A DNA stretch of 64,000 nucleotides, from assembly GCF_027913215.1 (NCBI RefSeq), contig NZ_CP115784.1:248001-312000 (forward strand), given 5' to 3'. Position 1 is the stretch's first letter. Each line of letters opens with the position of its first letter. The notes below the pieces were generated by a model, which searched no databases, was not told the DNA's origin, and saw nothing but the letters and a program-made list of their open reading frames with translations. The DNA comes from Paracoccus aerodenitrificans. GTDB lineage: Bacteria; Pseudomonadota; Alphaproteobacteria; Rhodobacterales; Rhodobacteraceae. Made by a program: the position numbers and the translations under genes. This document shows positions 17,046 through 26,879 of the stretch, one piece after another.

Positions 17046-18423
17046 TCAGGAAATGGATGTCCGGCGCTGCGAAAGCCGCCAACGCAGCATATCGGCAAGT
17101 ACAAAGCCCAGAATACTGATCCCAAACACCGGCATCGCCCATCCCAGCAGAATTGCCAGCATCAGCCAGACCAGCCTCGCACCGGCAGACATTGCGTTGA
17201 ACGCCTCGGATAGCGGCTGAGCGCCTGCTGCGGGCCGTTTTGTCCACCATATGCGGTAACCATAGACGATCAGGATCATTGTCGCGCCCGCAACCACGGC
17301 CATCAGCAACTGATTTACAACACCGAATAACACCCCCATATGCGCATCGATTCCCCATCTGATCAGCTTCGGGATCAGCGTGAACTCCGCGAAATCGGCG
17401 CGGCTTGTGATCTGCAATGCGTCGGGGCTCAGGGCGATTGTATCTACTTGGGTAGGCCAGCTTCGATCATATTCGCGAACCATCCAGGCCTCGCCCGGCT
17501 TCGGCAGGCGGATCTCGATCATTGGAGAATCGAGACCGGCCTGCCGAGAGGCCATAAGAACAGCGTCCAGCTGATCGACCCGGTCTTCGCGGATCGCGTG
17601 ACTGACTGGCTCTGCCATATGCGCCTCGTGGCCGCTGCCTGTCGCTGCAGTCCTGTCGAGATCGAGGCTGACGGACGGCGTCGTCCAGCCTATCGCCGTG
17701 CGTGCAGCGTCGATCCGCGCACCGCCCATTTTCGACCATGTCAGCCCGGTGATCGAAACAAGGATCAGCACAACCGAAAGCGACACCCCGATACTTCCAT
17801 GAATCCAGCGCATCCTCTGCACCGGAGGCATCGCTGCCAAGTTCCTTTTCCGCCTCGGTCCCGTCGCCCACAGAAACACCCCGCCCAATGCGATAATCCA
17901 CAGCCAGGAGGCCGCAAGTTCACTGTAAAAAACGCCCCGCTTCACCCAGAAGAAGATTCCGGTGCAGGTAATCGAGGGCAATGCGGAATTGCAGAATGCC
18001 ACTCGTGCCGTAAGTCGTCATATCCCCGTTTATTTGAAGCGTGACAGGATCGACGAAGATCGTGCGGTTCTCGGACGGCCCAAGCGAGGGATTCGAAAAC
18101 ATGATCCGTGTCGTGCCGTTCGGATCTGTCGCGGGCCGCACCGCAGAAATATCCAGATCGGCGGGCAGATATGCCTTTGCGGCTTCTGCCTGTGCGGTCA
18201 GGCTTTGCGCCTTGCCGCTGCTGTCGGCGAACAGCGCATCGGCATAGAGAGCGCGCTCAAGCTGCGGGGTCAGCACGTATAACATGCCCGTCAAGGCAGC
18301 GATAAAGATGAACGGCCCGACAAAAATTCCGGCATAGAAATGCAGTCGCAGCAGGAAGCCACGCAAGGCGGTTTTGTTTCGGGGATGGTTCTTGTTGATG
18401 GTTTCTGACTTGGTTTCAGACAT
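17046..18423 (-). pseudogene. PepSY-associated membrane protein, split by a homopolymer frameshift
   Basis: Two minus-strand frames together form one PepSY-TM protein of about 460 residues. The first (start 18423) has a membrane helix near residue 30-50 and ends in LLLGEAGRF followed by LQ and a stop. The second frame resumes with YSELAASWLWIIALGGVFLWATG. In the expected protein GRF is followed directly by YSEL; the join is a run of six T (plus-strand A at 17927-17932), and removing one T restores the frame. The C-terminal half has three more helices. PepSY-TM proteins are usually tied to iron or haem uptake. It follows a DUF2946 gene by 85 bases. Either a real loss-of-function mutation or a sequencing error. 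Confidence 0.88.
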
Positions 18424-18508
18424 ATCCCTGTCTTTCAGCAGCGCCTTCCGGCGCATATGAATCCGACCCCGCCGGGAGGGCAGGGCAATCGCGGGCAAGG
18501 CCCGATGT

Positions 18509-18889
18509 TTAGCTGAAAGAGAAAGGAGGTCCGCGTTGTGACCGGGTGGGGTCCCGGCTTTGCGCGACACTGCGAAGAAGGTCCGGAAGCACCACGCGGG
18601 CAAGAAAAAGCCGTTCGGCCTGAATCAGTGTCAGCCCGGCCGTCGGAAGCCGGGCATGGCTGACCAGATGGCAAAGCGAGCAGGCGCTTTTATGCTGTTC
18701 ATCGCCGTCATAGGCGCAAAGATCGGCCGGATCGCCGCCTGACATCGTATAGGCCAAGGCCATCTCATCAAGTGCCGATGGGGCGGGCCGGGCCAGCTTC
18801 TCACCCGCCAGCGAAAACGCTGTCAGCAAGACCAGAGCGATACGGAAAATGAAGCTACTGCGTTGGCGCAGCCGTAAGCGGGCTCTCAT
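18509..18889 (-). CDS. DUF2946-like small protein with CxxC motif
   Basis: A 126-residue protein with a basic N-terminus and a hydrophobic segment (about residues 12-32) that could be a signal anchor. A CSLCHL motif near residue 78-83 sits in the ExxxxCxLCHL context common to DUF2946-type proteins. The ATG at 18889 is chosen; a TTG at 18916 would overlap the preceding polyprenyl synthase gene by eight bases. It precedes the PepSY gene on the same strand. DUF2946 proteins often accompany metal-related TonB or PepSY genes, so a role in metal handling is inferred only from context. Confidence 0.7.
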   Translation of the reverse strand: MRARLRLRQRSSFIFRIALVLLTAFSLAGEKLARPAPSALDEMALAYTMSGGDPADLCAYDGDEQHKSACSLCHLVSHARLPTAGLTLIQAERLFLARVVLPDLLRSVAQSRDPTRSQRGPPFSFS

Positions 18890-18908
18890 CTGTGCGAGGA
18901 TGGTGCGC

Positions 18909-19907
18909 TCACGCAATCCGCGACACGACGAAACCGGCGAGTTCGTCCAGCACGTCGCGCAGCGGATGATCCGGCAGGCCGGTCAATGATGTCCTCGCCT
19001 TCGCGGCCCAGTCCAACGCATCTTTGCGCGAAGCCTCCATGCTGCCGTGGCGATCCAGCAGCGTCAGCGCATGTTCCAGATCGCCATCGCGCTGATCGCC
19101 TTTCTCAATGGTCCTCTGCCAGAAAACGCGCTCTTCATCACTGGCCTTAGCAACCGCCTTGATCACCGGCAATGTCAGCTTACGCTCACGGAAATCATCG
19201 CCGATATTCTTCCCCGTCTCTGTCGCAGAGCCGCCATAATCCAGCAGATCATCCGCGATCTGGAACGCAATCCCAAGCGCATCGCCATAATCGAACAGCG
19301 CCTTCACGTGATCCTCAGAAGCGCCTGCGATCACGCCGCCGACTTCTGTCGCCGCCGAAAACAGGGCGGCGGTCTTGCCTCGGATGACTTGAAGATAGAC
19401 CGCCTCATCGGTCCGCAGATCCTGCGCTGCGGTCAGTTGCAGGACCTCCCCTTCGGAAATCGTCGCCGAGGCGTTTGACAGGATTTCAAGCACCCGCATC
19501 ACGCCGGTATCGGTCATCAGCTGGAACGCCCGCGCCAGAAGATAATCGCCCACCAGAACGCTGGATTTATTACCCCATAACAGGTTGGCGGTCGGCCTGC
19601 CGCGCCGCTGGCGGCTTTCATCGACCACATCGTCATGCAGCAATGTCGCGGTATGGATGAATTCTACCGTCGCCGCGAGGTGGATATGGTAAGGCCCGTC
19701 ATAGCCGCATAACCGCGCCGCAGCCAGCGTCAGAAGCGGGCGCAGTCGCTTGCCGCCAGCCTCGACCAGATGCGCCGTGACCTCAGGAATGCGCGGCGCG
19801 TGCTGCGAGGCCATCCGTTCGCGGATCAACGCATTCACGGCTTCCATCTCGGGCGCGAGTGCGTCGATCAGGCGGTCAATCGGCGTCGGGTTCACAGTAG
19901 CGTCCAT
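18909..19907 (-). CDS. ispB: Polyprenyl diphosphate synthase (quinone side chain)
   Basis: A 332-residue trans-isoprenyl diphosphate synthase. The first Asp-rich motif is LLHDDVVDES (about residue 88-97) and the second is FQIADDLLDYGG (about 217-228); GGKRLRPLL, which helps bind the diphosphate, is near residue 45. The small residues upstream of the first motif fit long-chain products, so it probably makes the octa- to decaprenyl tail of ubiquinone. The ATG at 19907 follows AAGGAAAGG. It is divergent from the DUF2007 gene. The exact chain length cannot be read from the sequence. Confidence 0.92.
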   Translation of the reverse strand: MDATVNPTPIDRLIDALAPEMEAVNALIRERMASQHAPRIPEVTAHLVEAGGKRLRPLLTLAAARLCGYDGPYHIHLAATVEFIHTATLLHDDVVDESRQRRGRPTANLLWGNKSSVLVGDYLLARAFQLMTDTGVMRVLEILSNASATISEGEVLQLTAAQDLRTDEAVYLQVIRGKTAALFSAATEVGGVIAGASEDHVKALFDYGDALGIAFQIADDLLDYGGSATETGKNIGDDFRERKLTLPVIKAVAKASDEERVFWQRTIEKGDQRDGDLEHALTLLDRHGSMEASRKDALDWAAKARTSLTGLPDHPLRDVLDELAGFVVSRIA

Positions 19908-19980
19908 CTGGATAACCTTTCCTTGCCATGCAATTGCCACGCGATGGACATGTGCGCAACCGCTGGATAGCGTCAGCCGC

Positions 19981-20190
19981 ATGAAAGAACTGCTTCGCAC
20001 CACCGATCCTGTCCTGCTGATGCGTGCGCGTGACATTCTCCGCGCCGATGACATCGAAACTTATGAGCTGGATCAGTATATGAGCGTGCTTGAAGGCTCT
20101 CTGGGCATTCTCCCACGGCGTCTCATGGTGGCGGATCGCGATCACTTCATGGCTTCGGCGATATTGCGCGAGCACGGGCTTCATGAATAA
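19981..20190 (+). CDS. DUF2007 domain protein (putative signal transducing protein)
   Basis: A 69-residue protein with MKELLRTTDPVLLMRARDILRADDIE followed by PRRLMVADRD, the compact beta-alpha-beta layout of DUF2007. Function is unknown for the family, though it is often named a putative signal transducing protein. It is transcribed away from the polyprenyl synthase gene and overlaps the next methyltransferase gene by eight bases, so those two are probably co-translated. Confidence 0.85.
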   Translation: MKELLRTTDPVLLMRARDILRADDIETYELDQYMSVLEGSLGILPRRLMVADRDHFMASAILREHGLHE

Positions 20191-20959
20191 CACGCGGATC
20201 GACGATTTTCTGGGCGGGCGGCTTCGGATCGAGCAGCCCGTTTCCGGTTATCGCGCGGGGGCCGATGCCGTGATGCTGGCGGCGGCCTGCGCGGCGCAGG
20301 ATGGGGATGCCGTGCTTGAACTGGGCTGCGGGGCCGGTGTTGCGTCGCTGTGCCTTCAGGCGCGGGTCGCAGGCGTCAGCGTGACCGGGGTTGAGCGTGG
20401 CGCAGGATTCGCCGAACTTGCCCGGGCGAATGCGGCACGAAATCATTCCGGTATGTCCGTCATCCGGGCCGATCTGGCCGATCTTCCCCGCGAACTCCGG
20501 GAGCGGAGCTTCGATCACGTCATGATGAACCCGCCCTATTTTCCATCCGGCACGGCATCGCCGGATCGCGCCCGCGCCGAGGCTCGGCATGAGGACACCC
20601 CGCTTGCAATCTGGCTGGATACAGCTTTGCGCAGATTGCGGCCCGGAGGAACCGTCACCGTGATCCATCTTGCATCGCGTCTGTCTGCGTTGCTTGAGGC
20701 TTTGCAGGGGCGCACGGGCGATATTCGAATTCTGCCGATTGCGGCCCGGGCGGGTCGGGATGCCGGGCGCGTGATCCTCTCGGCCCGCAAGAACGCGCGA
20801 GGCACGCTCAGATTGCTTGCGCCCTTTGTCATGCACGCGGCAGCGCAGCATTCCGCCGATGGTGAGGATCTGACCGATGAGGCGCAGGCGATTTTACGCT
20901 GCGCCGCCGGACTTAACCTTGATTCCCCGAATGCTCGTGACAGAATCGAACTTCTGTGA
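20183..20959 (+). CDS. tRNA1(Val) adenine-N6 methyltransferase-like protein
   Basis: A 258-residue class I SAM-dependent methyltransferase of the TrmN6/YfiC type. The SAM-binding motif VLELGCGAGVASLCL is near residue 45-59 and the base-flipping NPPY motif appears as MMNPPYF near residue 114. N-terminal GGRLRIEQPVSGYRAGADAVMLAAA matches the YfiC opening. In E. coli this enzyme methylates A37 of tRNA1(Val). The ATG at 20183 lies inside the end of the DUF2007 gene; an upstream frame extension is not family-like. Confidence 0.88.
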   Translation: MNNTRIDDFLGGRLRIEQPVSGYRAGADAVMLAAACAAQDGDAVLELGCGAGVASLCLQARVAGVSVTGVERGAGFAELARANAARNHSGMSVIRADLADLPRELRERSFDHVMMNPPYFPSGTASPDRARAEARHEDTPLAIWLDTALRRLRPGGTVTVIHLASRLSALLEALQGRTGDIRILPIAARAGRDAGRVILSARKNARGTLRLLAPFVMHAAAQHSADGEDLTDEAQAILRCAAGLNLDSPNARDRIELL

Positions 20960-20998
20960 TGAAATTGTCATGTTCGACATGAATACAGGAGGACGATA

Positions 20999-21163
20999 AT
21001 GTCGGTCGATTCCCATATCGAAAAACTCCGCGAAAAGCATGAGCATCTTTCTCGGGCGGTGGAACAGGCGCAGCGAGCGCCCGGTACGTCCGATCTTGAA
21101 ATTACCGAAATGAAAAGGGAAAAGCTGCGTTTGAAGGAAGAAATCACGCGGCTGGGACACTGA
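20999..21163 (+). CDS. DUF465/YdcH family small protein
   Basis: A 54-residue helical protein (SHIEKLREKHEHLSRAVEQ ... KREKLRLKEEITRL), the two-helix hairpin of the DUF465/YdcH family. It has a strong ribosome binding site (CAGGAGGACG) seven bases before the ATG. The function is unknown. It follows the methyltransferase gene by 39 bases and is closed by the strong terminator at 21184-21222. Confidence 0.88.
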   Translation: MSVDSHIEKLREKHEHLSRAVEQAQRAPGTSDLEITEMKREKLRLKEEITRLGH

Positions 21164-21183
21164 CCGTCCGGTCCGATCTGGAA

Positions 21184-21222
21184 ATATAAAAAGGCCCGCG
21201 TCGAACGCGGGCCTTTTTATAT
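21184..21222. terminator. Bidirectional intrinsic terminator between the YdcH-like gene and phaB
   Basis: A perfect 17-bp inverted repeat (stem beginning ATATAAAAAGGCCCGCG) with a five-base TCGAA loop. A runs on the left and T runs on the right make it active in both directions, serving the convergent DUF465 and phaB genes. Confidence 0.93.
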
Positions 21223-21235
21223 TTTTCCGGTCAGA

Positions 21236-21961
21236 TCAGCTGAAGAACTGAGCACCATTTGCCGAGATGGTTGAGCCGGTGATAAACCCTGCTTCATCCT
21301 CGGCCAGGAACACGACACAACGGGCGATTTCTTCGGGTTCACCCAGCCGTCCGACGGGGATCTGGGGGATGATCCGCTCATTCAGGACTTTTTCATCAAT
21401 CGCACGTACCATTTCCGTGCCGATATAGCCCGGAGCAACGGCATTGACGGTTATACCGGCCCGTGCGCCTTCCTGCGCCAGAGCGCGGGTAAAACCGATA
21501 TCCCCGGCCTTCGCCGCCGAATAATTCGCCTGACCGGCCTGACCCTTCTGGCCGTTCACCGAACTGATATTGATCACCCGACCGAATTTACGGTCGCGCA
21601 TGCCCCCCCAGACATTATGGGTCATGTTGAACAGCCCGGTCAGGTTGGTATCGATCACCTCATTCCATTGTGCCGGCGTCATCTTATGGAACATCGTATC
21701 ACGGGTGATCCCGGCATTATTGACCAGAACGGCAACGTCTCCCAGCTCTTCCGTGACCTGTTTCACACCGGCAGCACAGGCATCATAATCGGCAACCGAC
21801 CATTTATAGGTCTTGATGCCGGTTTCATCGCTGAAAGCCTTGGCGGCGTCGTCATTGCCCGCATAAACGGCGGCAACCGTAAATCCGGCCTCTTTCAGCG
21901 CCTTGGATATCGCGGCGCCTATCCCGCGCGTGCCGCCTGTGACAATTGCTGTCTTGGACAT
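21236..21961 (-). CDS. phaB: Acetoacetyl-CoA reductase
   Basis: A 241-residue short-chain dehydrogenase that reduces acetoacetyl-CoA to (R)-3-hydroxybutyryl-CoA with NADPH for polyhydroxybutyrate synthesis. The cofactor motif TGGTRGIG is near residue 8-15, NNAG near 86, and the catalytic Ser-Tyr-Lys set appears as ISSVNGQKGQAGQANYSAAKAG. N-terminal MSKTAIVTGGTRGIG and the C-terminal GSTISANGAQFFS fit PhaB. It lies 83 bases downstream of phaA on the same strand. Confidence 0.95.
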   Translation of the reverse strand: MSKTAIVTGGTRGIGAAISKALKEAGFTVAAVYAGNDDAAKAFSDETGIKTYKWSVADYDACAAGVKQVTEELGDVAVLVNNAGITRDTMFHKMTPAQWNEVIDTNLTGLFNMTHNVWGGMRDRKFGRVINISSVNGQKGQAGQANYSAAKAGDIGFTRALAQEGARAGITVNAVAPGYIGTEMVRAIDEKVLNERIIPQIPVGRLGEPEEIARCVVFLAEDEAGFITGSTISANGAQFFS

Positions 21962-22044
21962 TTTCCTCTCCTCCGCAAGCTCACTTTGAAATATTGGTAG
22001 CGTATGTGAAATTGGCACGCAATATCATTGCGTGCCAGATATTC

Positions 22045-23217
22045 TTAACGTTCGACGCAGAGTGCGACGCCCATCCCTCCGCCGATGCAGAGCGTAGCAA
22101 GTCCTTTCTTGGCGTCGCGGCGGGCCATTTCGAACAGCAGGGTATTCAGGATCCGTGCGCCGGATGCGCCAATCGGGTGGCCGATGGCGATTGCACCCCC
22201 GTTCACATTCACGATCGAAGGATCCCACCCCATATCCTTGTTGACCGCGCAGGCCTGGGCGGCGAAAGCCTCATTGGCTTCGATCAGGTCAAGATCTTCG
22301 ACCTTCCAACCGGCCTTTTCCAGCGCCTTGCGGCTGGCCGGGATCGGGCCGGTTCCCATGATTGCCGGGTCAAGTCCCGCCGTTGCGTAGGATGCGATCC
22401 GGGCAAGCGGGGTCAGACCGCGACGATTCGCCTCTTCCTCGGTCATGACCATAACCGCAGCCGCGCCGTCGTTCAGGCCGGATGCATTGCCCGCTGTCAC
22501 CGAGCCGTCTTTGGTGAAGGCCGGGCGCAGTTTCTGCATGGCGTCGACCGTTGCACCGTGGCGGATATATTCGTCGTCTTCGACAACCGTATCGCCCTTG
22601 CGGCCCTTCACGGTGTAAGAGACGATTTCGTCCTTGAAGCGCCCCTCTTTCTGGGCGGCTTCCGCCTTGTTCTGGCTGGAAACGGCGAATTCATCCTGTT
22701 CTTCGCGCGAAATGCTCCATTTTTCGGCGACATTCTCGGCGGTTTGGCCCATGTGATAATTGTTGAACGCGTCCCAGAGACCGTCCCTGATCATCGTGTC
22801 GATCATCTTTATGTCGCCCATCTTCTGGCCGGCACGAAGATAGGCCGCGTGGGTCGCAAGGGACATGGATTCCTGACCACCGGCCAGCACGATCTGAGCA
22901 TCGCCCAAAATCACCTGCTGCGCAGCAAGGGCGACCGTGCGCAGGCCAGAGCCGCAGACCTGATTGATCAGCCAGGCGGCGGATTCCTTGGGAAGCCCCG
23001 CATTGATATGGGCCTGACGGGCCGGGTTCTGGCCCTGAGCGGCTGTCAGCACCTGCCCCATGATGGTTTCGCTAACTTCCGCCGGATCGACACCGGCTCG
23101 TTTCACGACCTCGGCCAGTACGGCGGCTCCGAGATCATGGGCAGGTACATTGGCGAAGGCACCCATAAAGCTGCCAACCGGGGTACGGGCGGCGGACACG
23201 ATTACTGCTTTAGTCAT
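22045..23217 (-). CDS. phaA: Acetyl-CoA acetyltransferase (beta-ketothiolase)
   Basis: A 390-residue biosynthetic thiolase that condenses two acetyl-CoA into acetoacetyl-CoA, feeding PhaB. The nucleophilic Cys is in [11 protein letters not shown] near residue 88, the His in [16 protein letters not shown] near 345-350 and the second Cys in [14 protein letters not shown] at the end. The ATG at 23217 is preceded by GGAAAG and starts the standard [17 protein letters not shown]. phaC and phaZ are not in the window. Confidence 0.97.
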   Translation of the reverse strand: MTKAVIVSAARTPVGSFMGAFANVPAHDLGAAVLAEVVKRAGVDPAEVSETIMGQVLTAAQGQNPARQAHINAGLPKESAAWLINQVCGSGLRTVALAAQQVILGDAQIVLAGGQESMSLATHAAYLRAGQKMGDIKMIDTMIRDGLWDAFNNYHMGQTAENVAEKWSISREEQDEFAVSSQNKAEAAQKEGRFKDEIVSYTVKGRKGDTVVEDDEYIRHGATVDAMQKLRPAFTKDGSVTAGNASGLNDGAAAVMVMTEEEANRRGLTPLARIASYATAGLDPAIMGTGPIPASRKALEKAGWKVEDLDLIEANEAFAAQACAVNKDMGWDPSIVNVNGGAIAIGHPIGASGARILNTLLFEMARRDAKKGLATLCIGGGMGVALCVER

Positions 23218-23422
23218 GGAATCTTCCTTTCGATGAGCAGCTTCGAAACTAGGAAAAGCGTTGACCAAACATGACGAGTTAAGACGCTGCGTCAAGGCGT
23301 GTACGGCGTGCTTTTCGTTCCAAACGCATTGGCATGTTTCGCAAACCGCTCCGAAGCTGCCATATCCCGGCGAAGTGAAACACTGCCCGGGGCGTGGGGA
23401 TTAATACGCTGTCCGAACAGGC

Positions 23423-24295
23423 TTATTTCCTTGAATTTGCCCGTCGCGAGACCGCATTCGGTGTTTTCCAAGGGGGGGTGATGGTCGGCGCACCGAAATA
23501 GAAACCCTGCAGGCAGTCAATTCCCATATCGATGAGGAACGCAGCCTCATCCGCAGTTTCGACCGATTCGGCGACGGTGAACATATCGAAATGATGTGCG
23601 ATTGCCTGCAGCGCGGCGGTCAGCATCTGGTTATCAGGCTGATCCGGGATCTTGCGGATGAATTGTCCGTCGATCTTGATCATGTCGAAGCTGAATTCGC
23701 GCAGATATCTGAACGATGTGTGACCTGCCCCGAAATCGTCCAAGGCGAAACTGGTGCCTTTTCCCTGCAAATCCCGCATGAAAGGAACGACGATTTCAGG
23801 CATATCCATCGCAGAGCTTTCTGTCACCTCAAGCACAAGACGTTCGGCAATCTGTTCGTCGCGTGACAGGCCGCGCCGCAAGGTTTCCATCCAGACAGAG
23901 TCGCCGATGGACCGGGCCGACATATTGATGGAGAGACGCAGCCCCGGGTCCTGCTGCAGGGATTGCAGGCCGAGCGACAGCGAGATGCAGTCAATCCGCC
24001 GTCCCAGATCGCTTGTTTCCGCGTGTGGCATGAAGTCACGCAATGGGATAAAGCGGCCGGTATCGTCGATGACGCGGATCAGGCCTTCGTGGAATGCGGT
24101 GCGCTTGGGCCGGTCGGCATGGACGATCGGTTGATAGGCCAGCACGGCATCGCCCCGGGATATTGCCCGCTCAACCTCTTCCAGAGTCAGCCGTTGTTTA
24201 TGGTCGATGACATATTCAAGTGGAGATCCGACTGTGCCCGCCTTGCTGTGTCCTTGGTCTTTCATGCCCGCATCCTTGCTGTTCCCGCGCAACAT
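23423..24295 (-). CDS. EAL-domain protein, putative c-di-GMP phosphodiesterase
   Basis: A 290-residue protein made almost only of an EAL domain. The name motif reads EGL (FHEGLIR), keeping the metal-binding Glu. Other catalytic positions look intact: INMSARS with Asn, LEVTESS with Glu, DDFGAGHTSF, IKIDGQFI with Lys, AESVET with Glu and LQGFYFGAP with Gln. There is no GGDEF or sensory domain and no membrane segment. If active it would hydrolyse c-di-GMP to pGpG in the cytoplasm. ATG codons at 24295 and 24265 are both possible starts. It is divergent from tag. Confidence 0.88.
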   Translation of the reverse strand: MLRGNSKDAGMKDQGHSKAGTVGSPLEYVIDHKQRLTLEEVERAISRGDAVLAYQPIVHADRPKRTAFHEGLIRVIDDTGRFIPLRDFMPHAETSDLGRRIDCISLSLGLQSLQQDPGLRLSINMSARSIGDSVWMETLRRGLSRDEQIAERLVLEVTESSAMDMPEIVVPFMRDLQGKGTSFALDDFGAGHTSFRYLREFSFDMIKIDGQFIRKIPDQPDNQMLTAALQAIAHHFDMFTVAESVETADEAAFLIDMGIDCLQGFYFGAPTITPPWKTPNAVSRRANSRK

Positions 24296-24352
24296 AGCGA
24301 TGATGTCCTAACTTCCGGCGATGTCCGAGCGGATCTTGAGTTAAGGATTAAC

Positions 24353-24937
24353 ATGATGACCGAACGCTGTGCGTGGTGCGGAACAGAGCCGATCTATGTT
24401 GATTACCACGATCAGGAATGGGGCGTTCCCGAATATGCTCCCCGTTCTTTATGGGAAAAACTGGTGCTGGACGGATTTCAGGCCGGGCTGAGCTGGATCA
24501 CGATCCTGCGCAAGCGAGACAGTTTTCGCGAGGTTTTCGAGGATTTCGACCCCGAGCGTGTCGCGCGTTGGGATCAGAATAATGTTGAAAATGCGCTTAA
24601 AAACCCCGGTATCATCCGGCATCGCGGGAAAATCGAAAGCACTGTCAGGGGTGCAAGGCTGTTTCTCGATATCGAATCGAAGCAGGGCTTCACGCCCTAT
24701 CTGTGGAGCTTTGTCGGTGGCGCTCCGGTGCAGAACGACTTTGCCAGCATGGCGGAGGTTCCGGCCTCAACCGCCGAATCGACCGCGATGTCCAAAACGC
24801 TGAAGAAACAGGGGTTCAATTTCTGCGGCCCCGTCATCTGTTATGCCTTTATGCAGGCGGTCGGGATGGTGAACGACCATATGACAAGCTGCTATCGCCA
24901 TGCCGAGGTCAAGGCGCTGTCAGTTCAGTCACAATAA
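24353..24937 (+). CDS. tag: DNA-3-methyladenine glycosylase I
   Basis: A 194-residue base excision repair enzyme that removes 3-methyladenine from DNA. The N-terminus [20 protein letters not shown] and the C-terminal [12 protein letters not shown] hold the Cys and His ligands of the structural zinc site known in Tag. [21 protein letters not shown] is the typical pocket region. Two adjacent ATG codons (24353 and 24356) follow AAGGA; the first is used. The last 29 bases overlap the convergent thioredoxin-like gene. Confidence 0.95.
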   Translation: MMTERCAWCGTEPIYVDYHDQEWGVPEYAPRSLWEKLVLDGFQAGLSWITILRKRDSFREVFEDFDPERVARWDQNNVENALKNPGIIRHRGKIESTVRGARLFLDIESKQGFTPYLWSFVGGAPVQNDFASMAEVPASTAESTAMSKTLKKQGFNFCGPVICYAFMQAVGMVNDHMTSCYRHAEVKALSVQSQ

Positions 24938-25451
24938 CCCGCGCGGTTTCCGAGTTCCATTCGGCGGGACCCATCAGCCGGGCGGCTTCATTGCCGTCGC
25001 GGTCGATCAGGATCGTCGCGGGCATGGCGACAACGCCGAATTCCCGCGCCAGCTTCTGCCGCGGGTCCAGCAGGACGGGCAGAGCGTCGAGATTTTCCTC
25101 GGTATAAAATTTCTCTATCGCCGGAAGCGGGTTGCGTCCGGTGGCGATGGTCACGACCTGAAAATTCTCGCCGCCGAATTCCTTTTGCAGGCTGTTCAAC
25201 GCGGGCATTTCCTCGCGACACGGGGCGCACCATGTCGCCCAGAAATTAAGCAGGAGCGCCTGACCTTTGTAATCCGAAAGGCTGAGCTCGGCTCCGTCAG
25301 GGTTCGTGAAACCGGTATCCGTCACCGGCTCGCCATTTCCGGCAACAAGATCGATCCCGCCTTCTCGGGCGGCGCTCAGGTCGATCTCTCCGGCAAACCC
25401 GGTATTTGCACCGGCAGCAAGCGCCGTATAAAGGATCAGCAGACGAAACAT
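24909..25451 (-). CDS. TlpA/ResA-like thioredoxin-fold protein, exported
   Basis: A 180-residue protein with an N-terminal signal peptide or anchor ([21 protein letters not shown]) and a thioredoxin domain with WCAPC in [18 protein letters not shown] near residue 70, plus the cis-Pro loop [11 protein letters not shown]. TlpA/ResA proteins reduce disulfides in the periplasm, often for cytochrome c or oxidase maturation; the partner here is unknown. Its start is 24 bases from the divergent argH start, and it overlaps the end of tag. Confidence 0.9.
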   Translation of the reverse strand: MFRLLILYTALAAGANTGFAGEIDLSAAREGGIDLVAGNGEPVTDTGFTNPDGAELSLSDYKGQALLLNFWATWCAPCREEMPALNSLQKEFGGENFQVVTIATGRNPLPAIEKFYTEENLDALPVLLDPRQKLAREFGVVAMPATILIDRDGNEAARLMGPAEWNSETARVIVTELTAP

Positions 25452-25475
25452 ATCAAACCTTTCGGACCAGACCTG

Positions 25476-26879
25476 ATGACCGACGCCAAGACGCCCGACA
25501 ACACAGCAAATGCCATGTGGGGCGGGCGCTTTGCCTCCGGTCCCGATGCGATCATGACGGCGATCAACGCGTCCATCGGGTATGACCGGCGGCTTTACGC
25601 CCAGGATATCCGGGGCAGCCGGGCCCATGCCGCGATGCTTGCGGCGCAGGGCATCATCACCCCTAACGATGCCGAGGCGATCCGGGAAGGGCTGCTCACC
25701 GTATTGTCAGAAATCGAGGCCGGGAATTTTCCCTTCAGCGAGGCGCTTGAGGATATTCACATGAATGTCGAGGCGCGGCTGAAAGATCTGATCGGGGAGC
25801 CTGCGGGCCGCCTGCATACGGGCCGGTCGCGCAATGATCAGGTGGCAACGGATTTCCGGCTTTGGGTGCGGGATCAGTGCGATGCCGCGATTGAGGGGCT
25901 GCGGGCGCTGATCGGCTCGGCGCTTGGTCAGGCAGAGGCCGGGGCGGATTGGGTCATGCCCGGTTTCACCCATTTGCAAACCGCTCAGCCGGTGACATGG
26001 GGGCATCACATGATGGCCTATGTCGAGATGTTCGGACGCGATCTGTCACGCTTTCAGGATGCCCGGAAGCGGATGAACGAATCGCCGCTTGGCGCGGCAG
26101 CACTGGCCGGAACGGGCTATCCGCTGGATCGCGAAGCGACGGCGAAGGCGCTTGATTTCGACCGTCCGATGGCAAACAGCCTCGATGCGGTCAGCGACCG
26201 GGATTTCGCGCTGGAGTTTCTGTCTGCCGCCAGCATCTGCGCCGTCCATCTGTCGCGGCTGGCCGAAGAGCTGGTGATCTGGTCCTCGGCCCAGTTCCGC
26301 TTTGTGTCGATGTCGGATAAATGGTCCACCGGCTCCAGCATCATGCCGCAGAAGCGCAATCCCGATGCGGCAGAGCTTATCCGCGCCAAGATCGGCCGGA
26401 TTCTTGGGGCGAATGTTGCGCTGTTTACGGTGATGAAGGGGCTGCCGCTGGCCTATTCCAAGGACATGCAGGAAGACAAGGAACAGGTCTTCGATGCGGC
26501 GGACAGCCTGATGCTGGCGCTCGCGGCCATGACCGGAATGCTGTCCGATCTGACTGCGAACCGGCAGAATATGGAGGCAGCCGCCTCGGCTGGCTTTTCG
26601 ACCGCGACCGATCTGGCCGACTGGCTGGTGCGCGAGGCCGGACTGCCATTCCGTGACGCGCACCACGCGACAGGCGCGATTGTGGCGATGGCCGAGAAAA
26701 AAGGCGTGGATCTGGACGAACTCAGCCTGTCAGAGATGCAGTCGGTCAATCCGGCTATTAACCAGTCGGTCTATTCCGTTCTGGGTGTGCATAACTCCGT
26801 CGCGTCGCGGCAAAGCTATGGCGGGACCGCACCGGATCAGGTCCGAGCGCAGATTGCTCGCTGGAAAGAGGCGCTATGA
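25476..26879 (+). CDS. argH: Argininosuccinate lyase
   Basis: A 467-residue enzyme that splits argininosuccinate into arginine and fumarate, the last step of arginine synthesis. The fumarase/aspartase signature [12 protein letters not shown] is near residue 286-297, with [10 protein letters not shown] near 113 and [11 protein letters not shown] at the start. The ATG at 25476 begins the conserved sequence although the frame is open upstream through tag. The stop overlaps the start of a small lipoprotein gene by four bases. Confidence 0.97.
   Translation: MTDAKTPDNTANAMWGGRFASGPDAIMTAINASIGYDRRLYAQDIRGSRAHAAMLAAQGIITPNDAEAIREGLLTVLSEIEAGNFPFSEALEDIHMNVEARLKDLIGEPAGRLHTGRSRNDQVATDFRLWVRDQCDAAIEGLRALIGSALGQAEAGADWVMPGFTHLQTAQPVTWGHHMMAYVEMFGRDLSRFQDARKRMNESPLGAAALAGTGYPLDREATAKALDFDRPMANSLDAVSDRDFALEFLSAASICAVHLSRLAEELVIWSSAQFRFVSMSDKWSTGSSIMPQKRNPDAAELIRAKIGRILGANVALFTVMKGLPLAYSKDMQEDKEQVFDAADSLMLALAAMTGMLSDLTANRQNMEAAASAGFSTATDLADWLVREAGLPFRDAHHATGAIVAMAEKKGVDLDELSLSEMQSVNPAINQSVYSVLGVHNSVASRQSYGGTAPDQVRAQIARWKEAL

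Noticed and set aside
17920..17935. T TTT TTA, a possible -1 ribosomal frameshift site in the PepSY gene
   Set aside because: The downstream half is in the +1 frame (one base must be removed), not the -1 frame, so a programmed -1 shift would not give the full protein.
21946..23274. A 442-codon plus-strand open frame opposite phaA
   Set aside because: Long antisense frames are common in GC-rich coding DNA; phaA has complete thiolase motifs.
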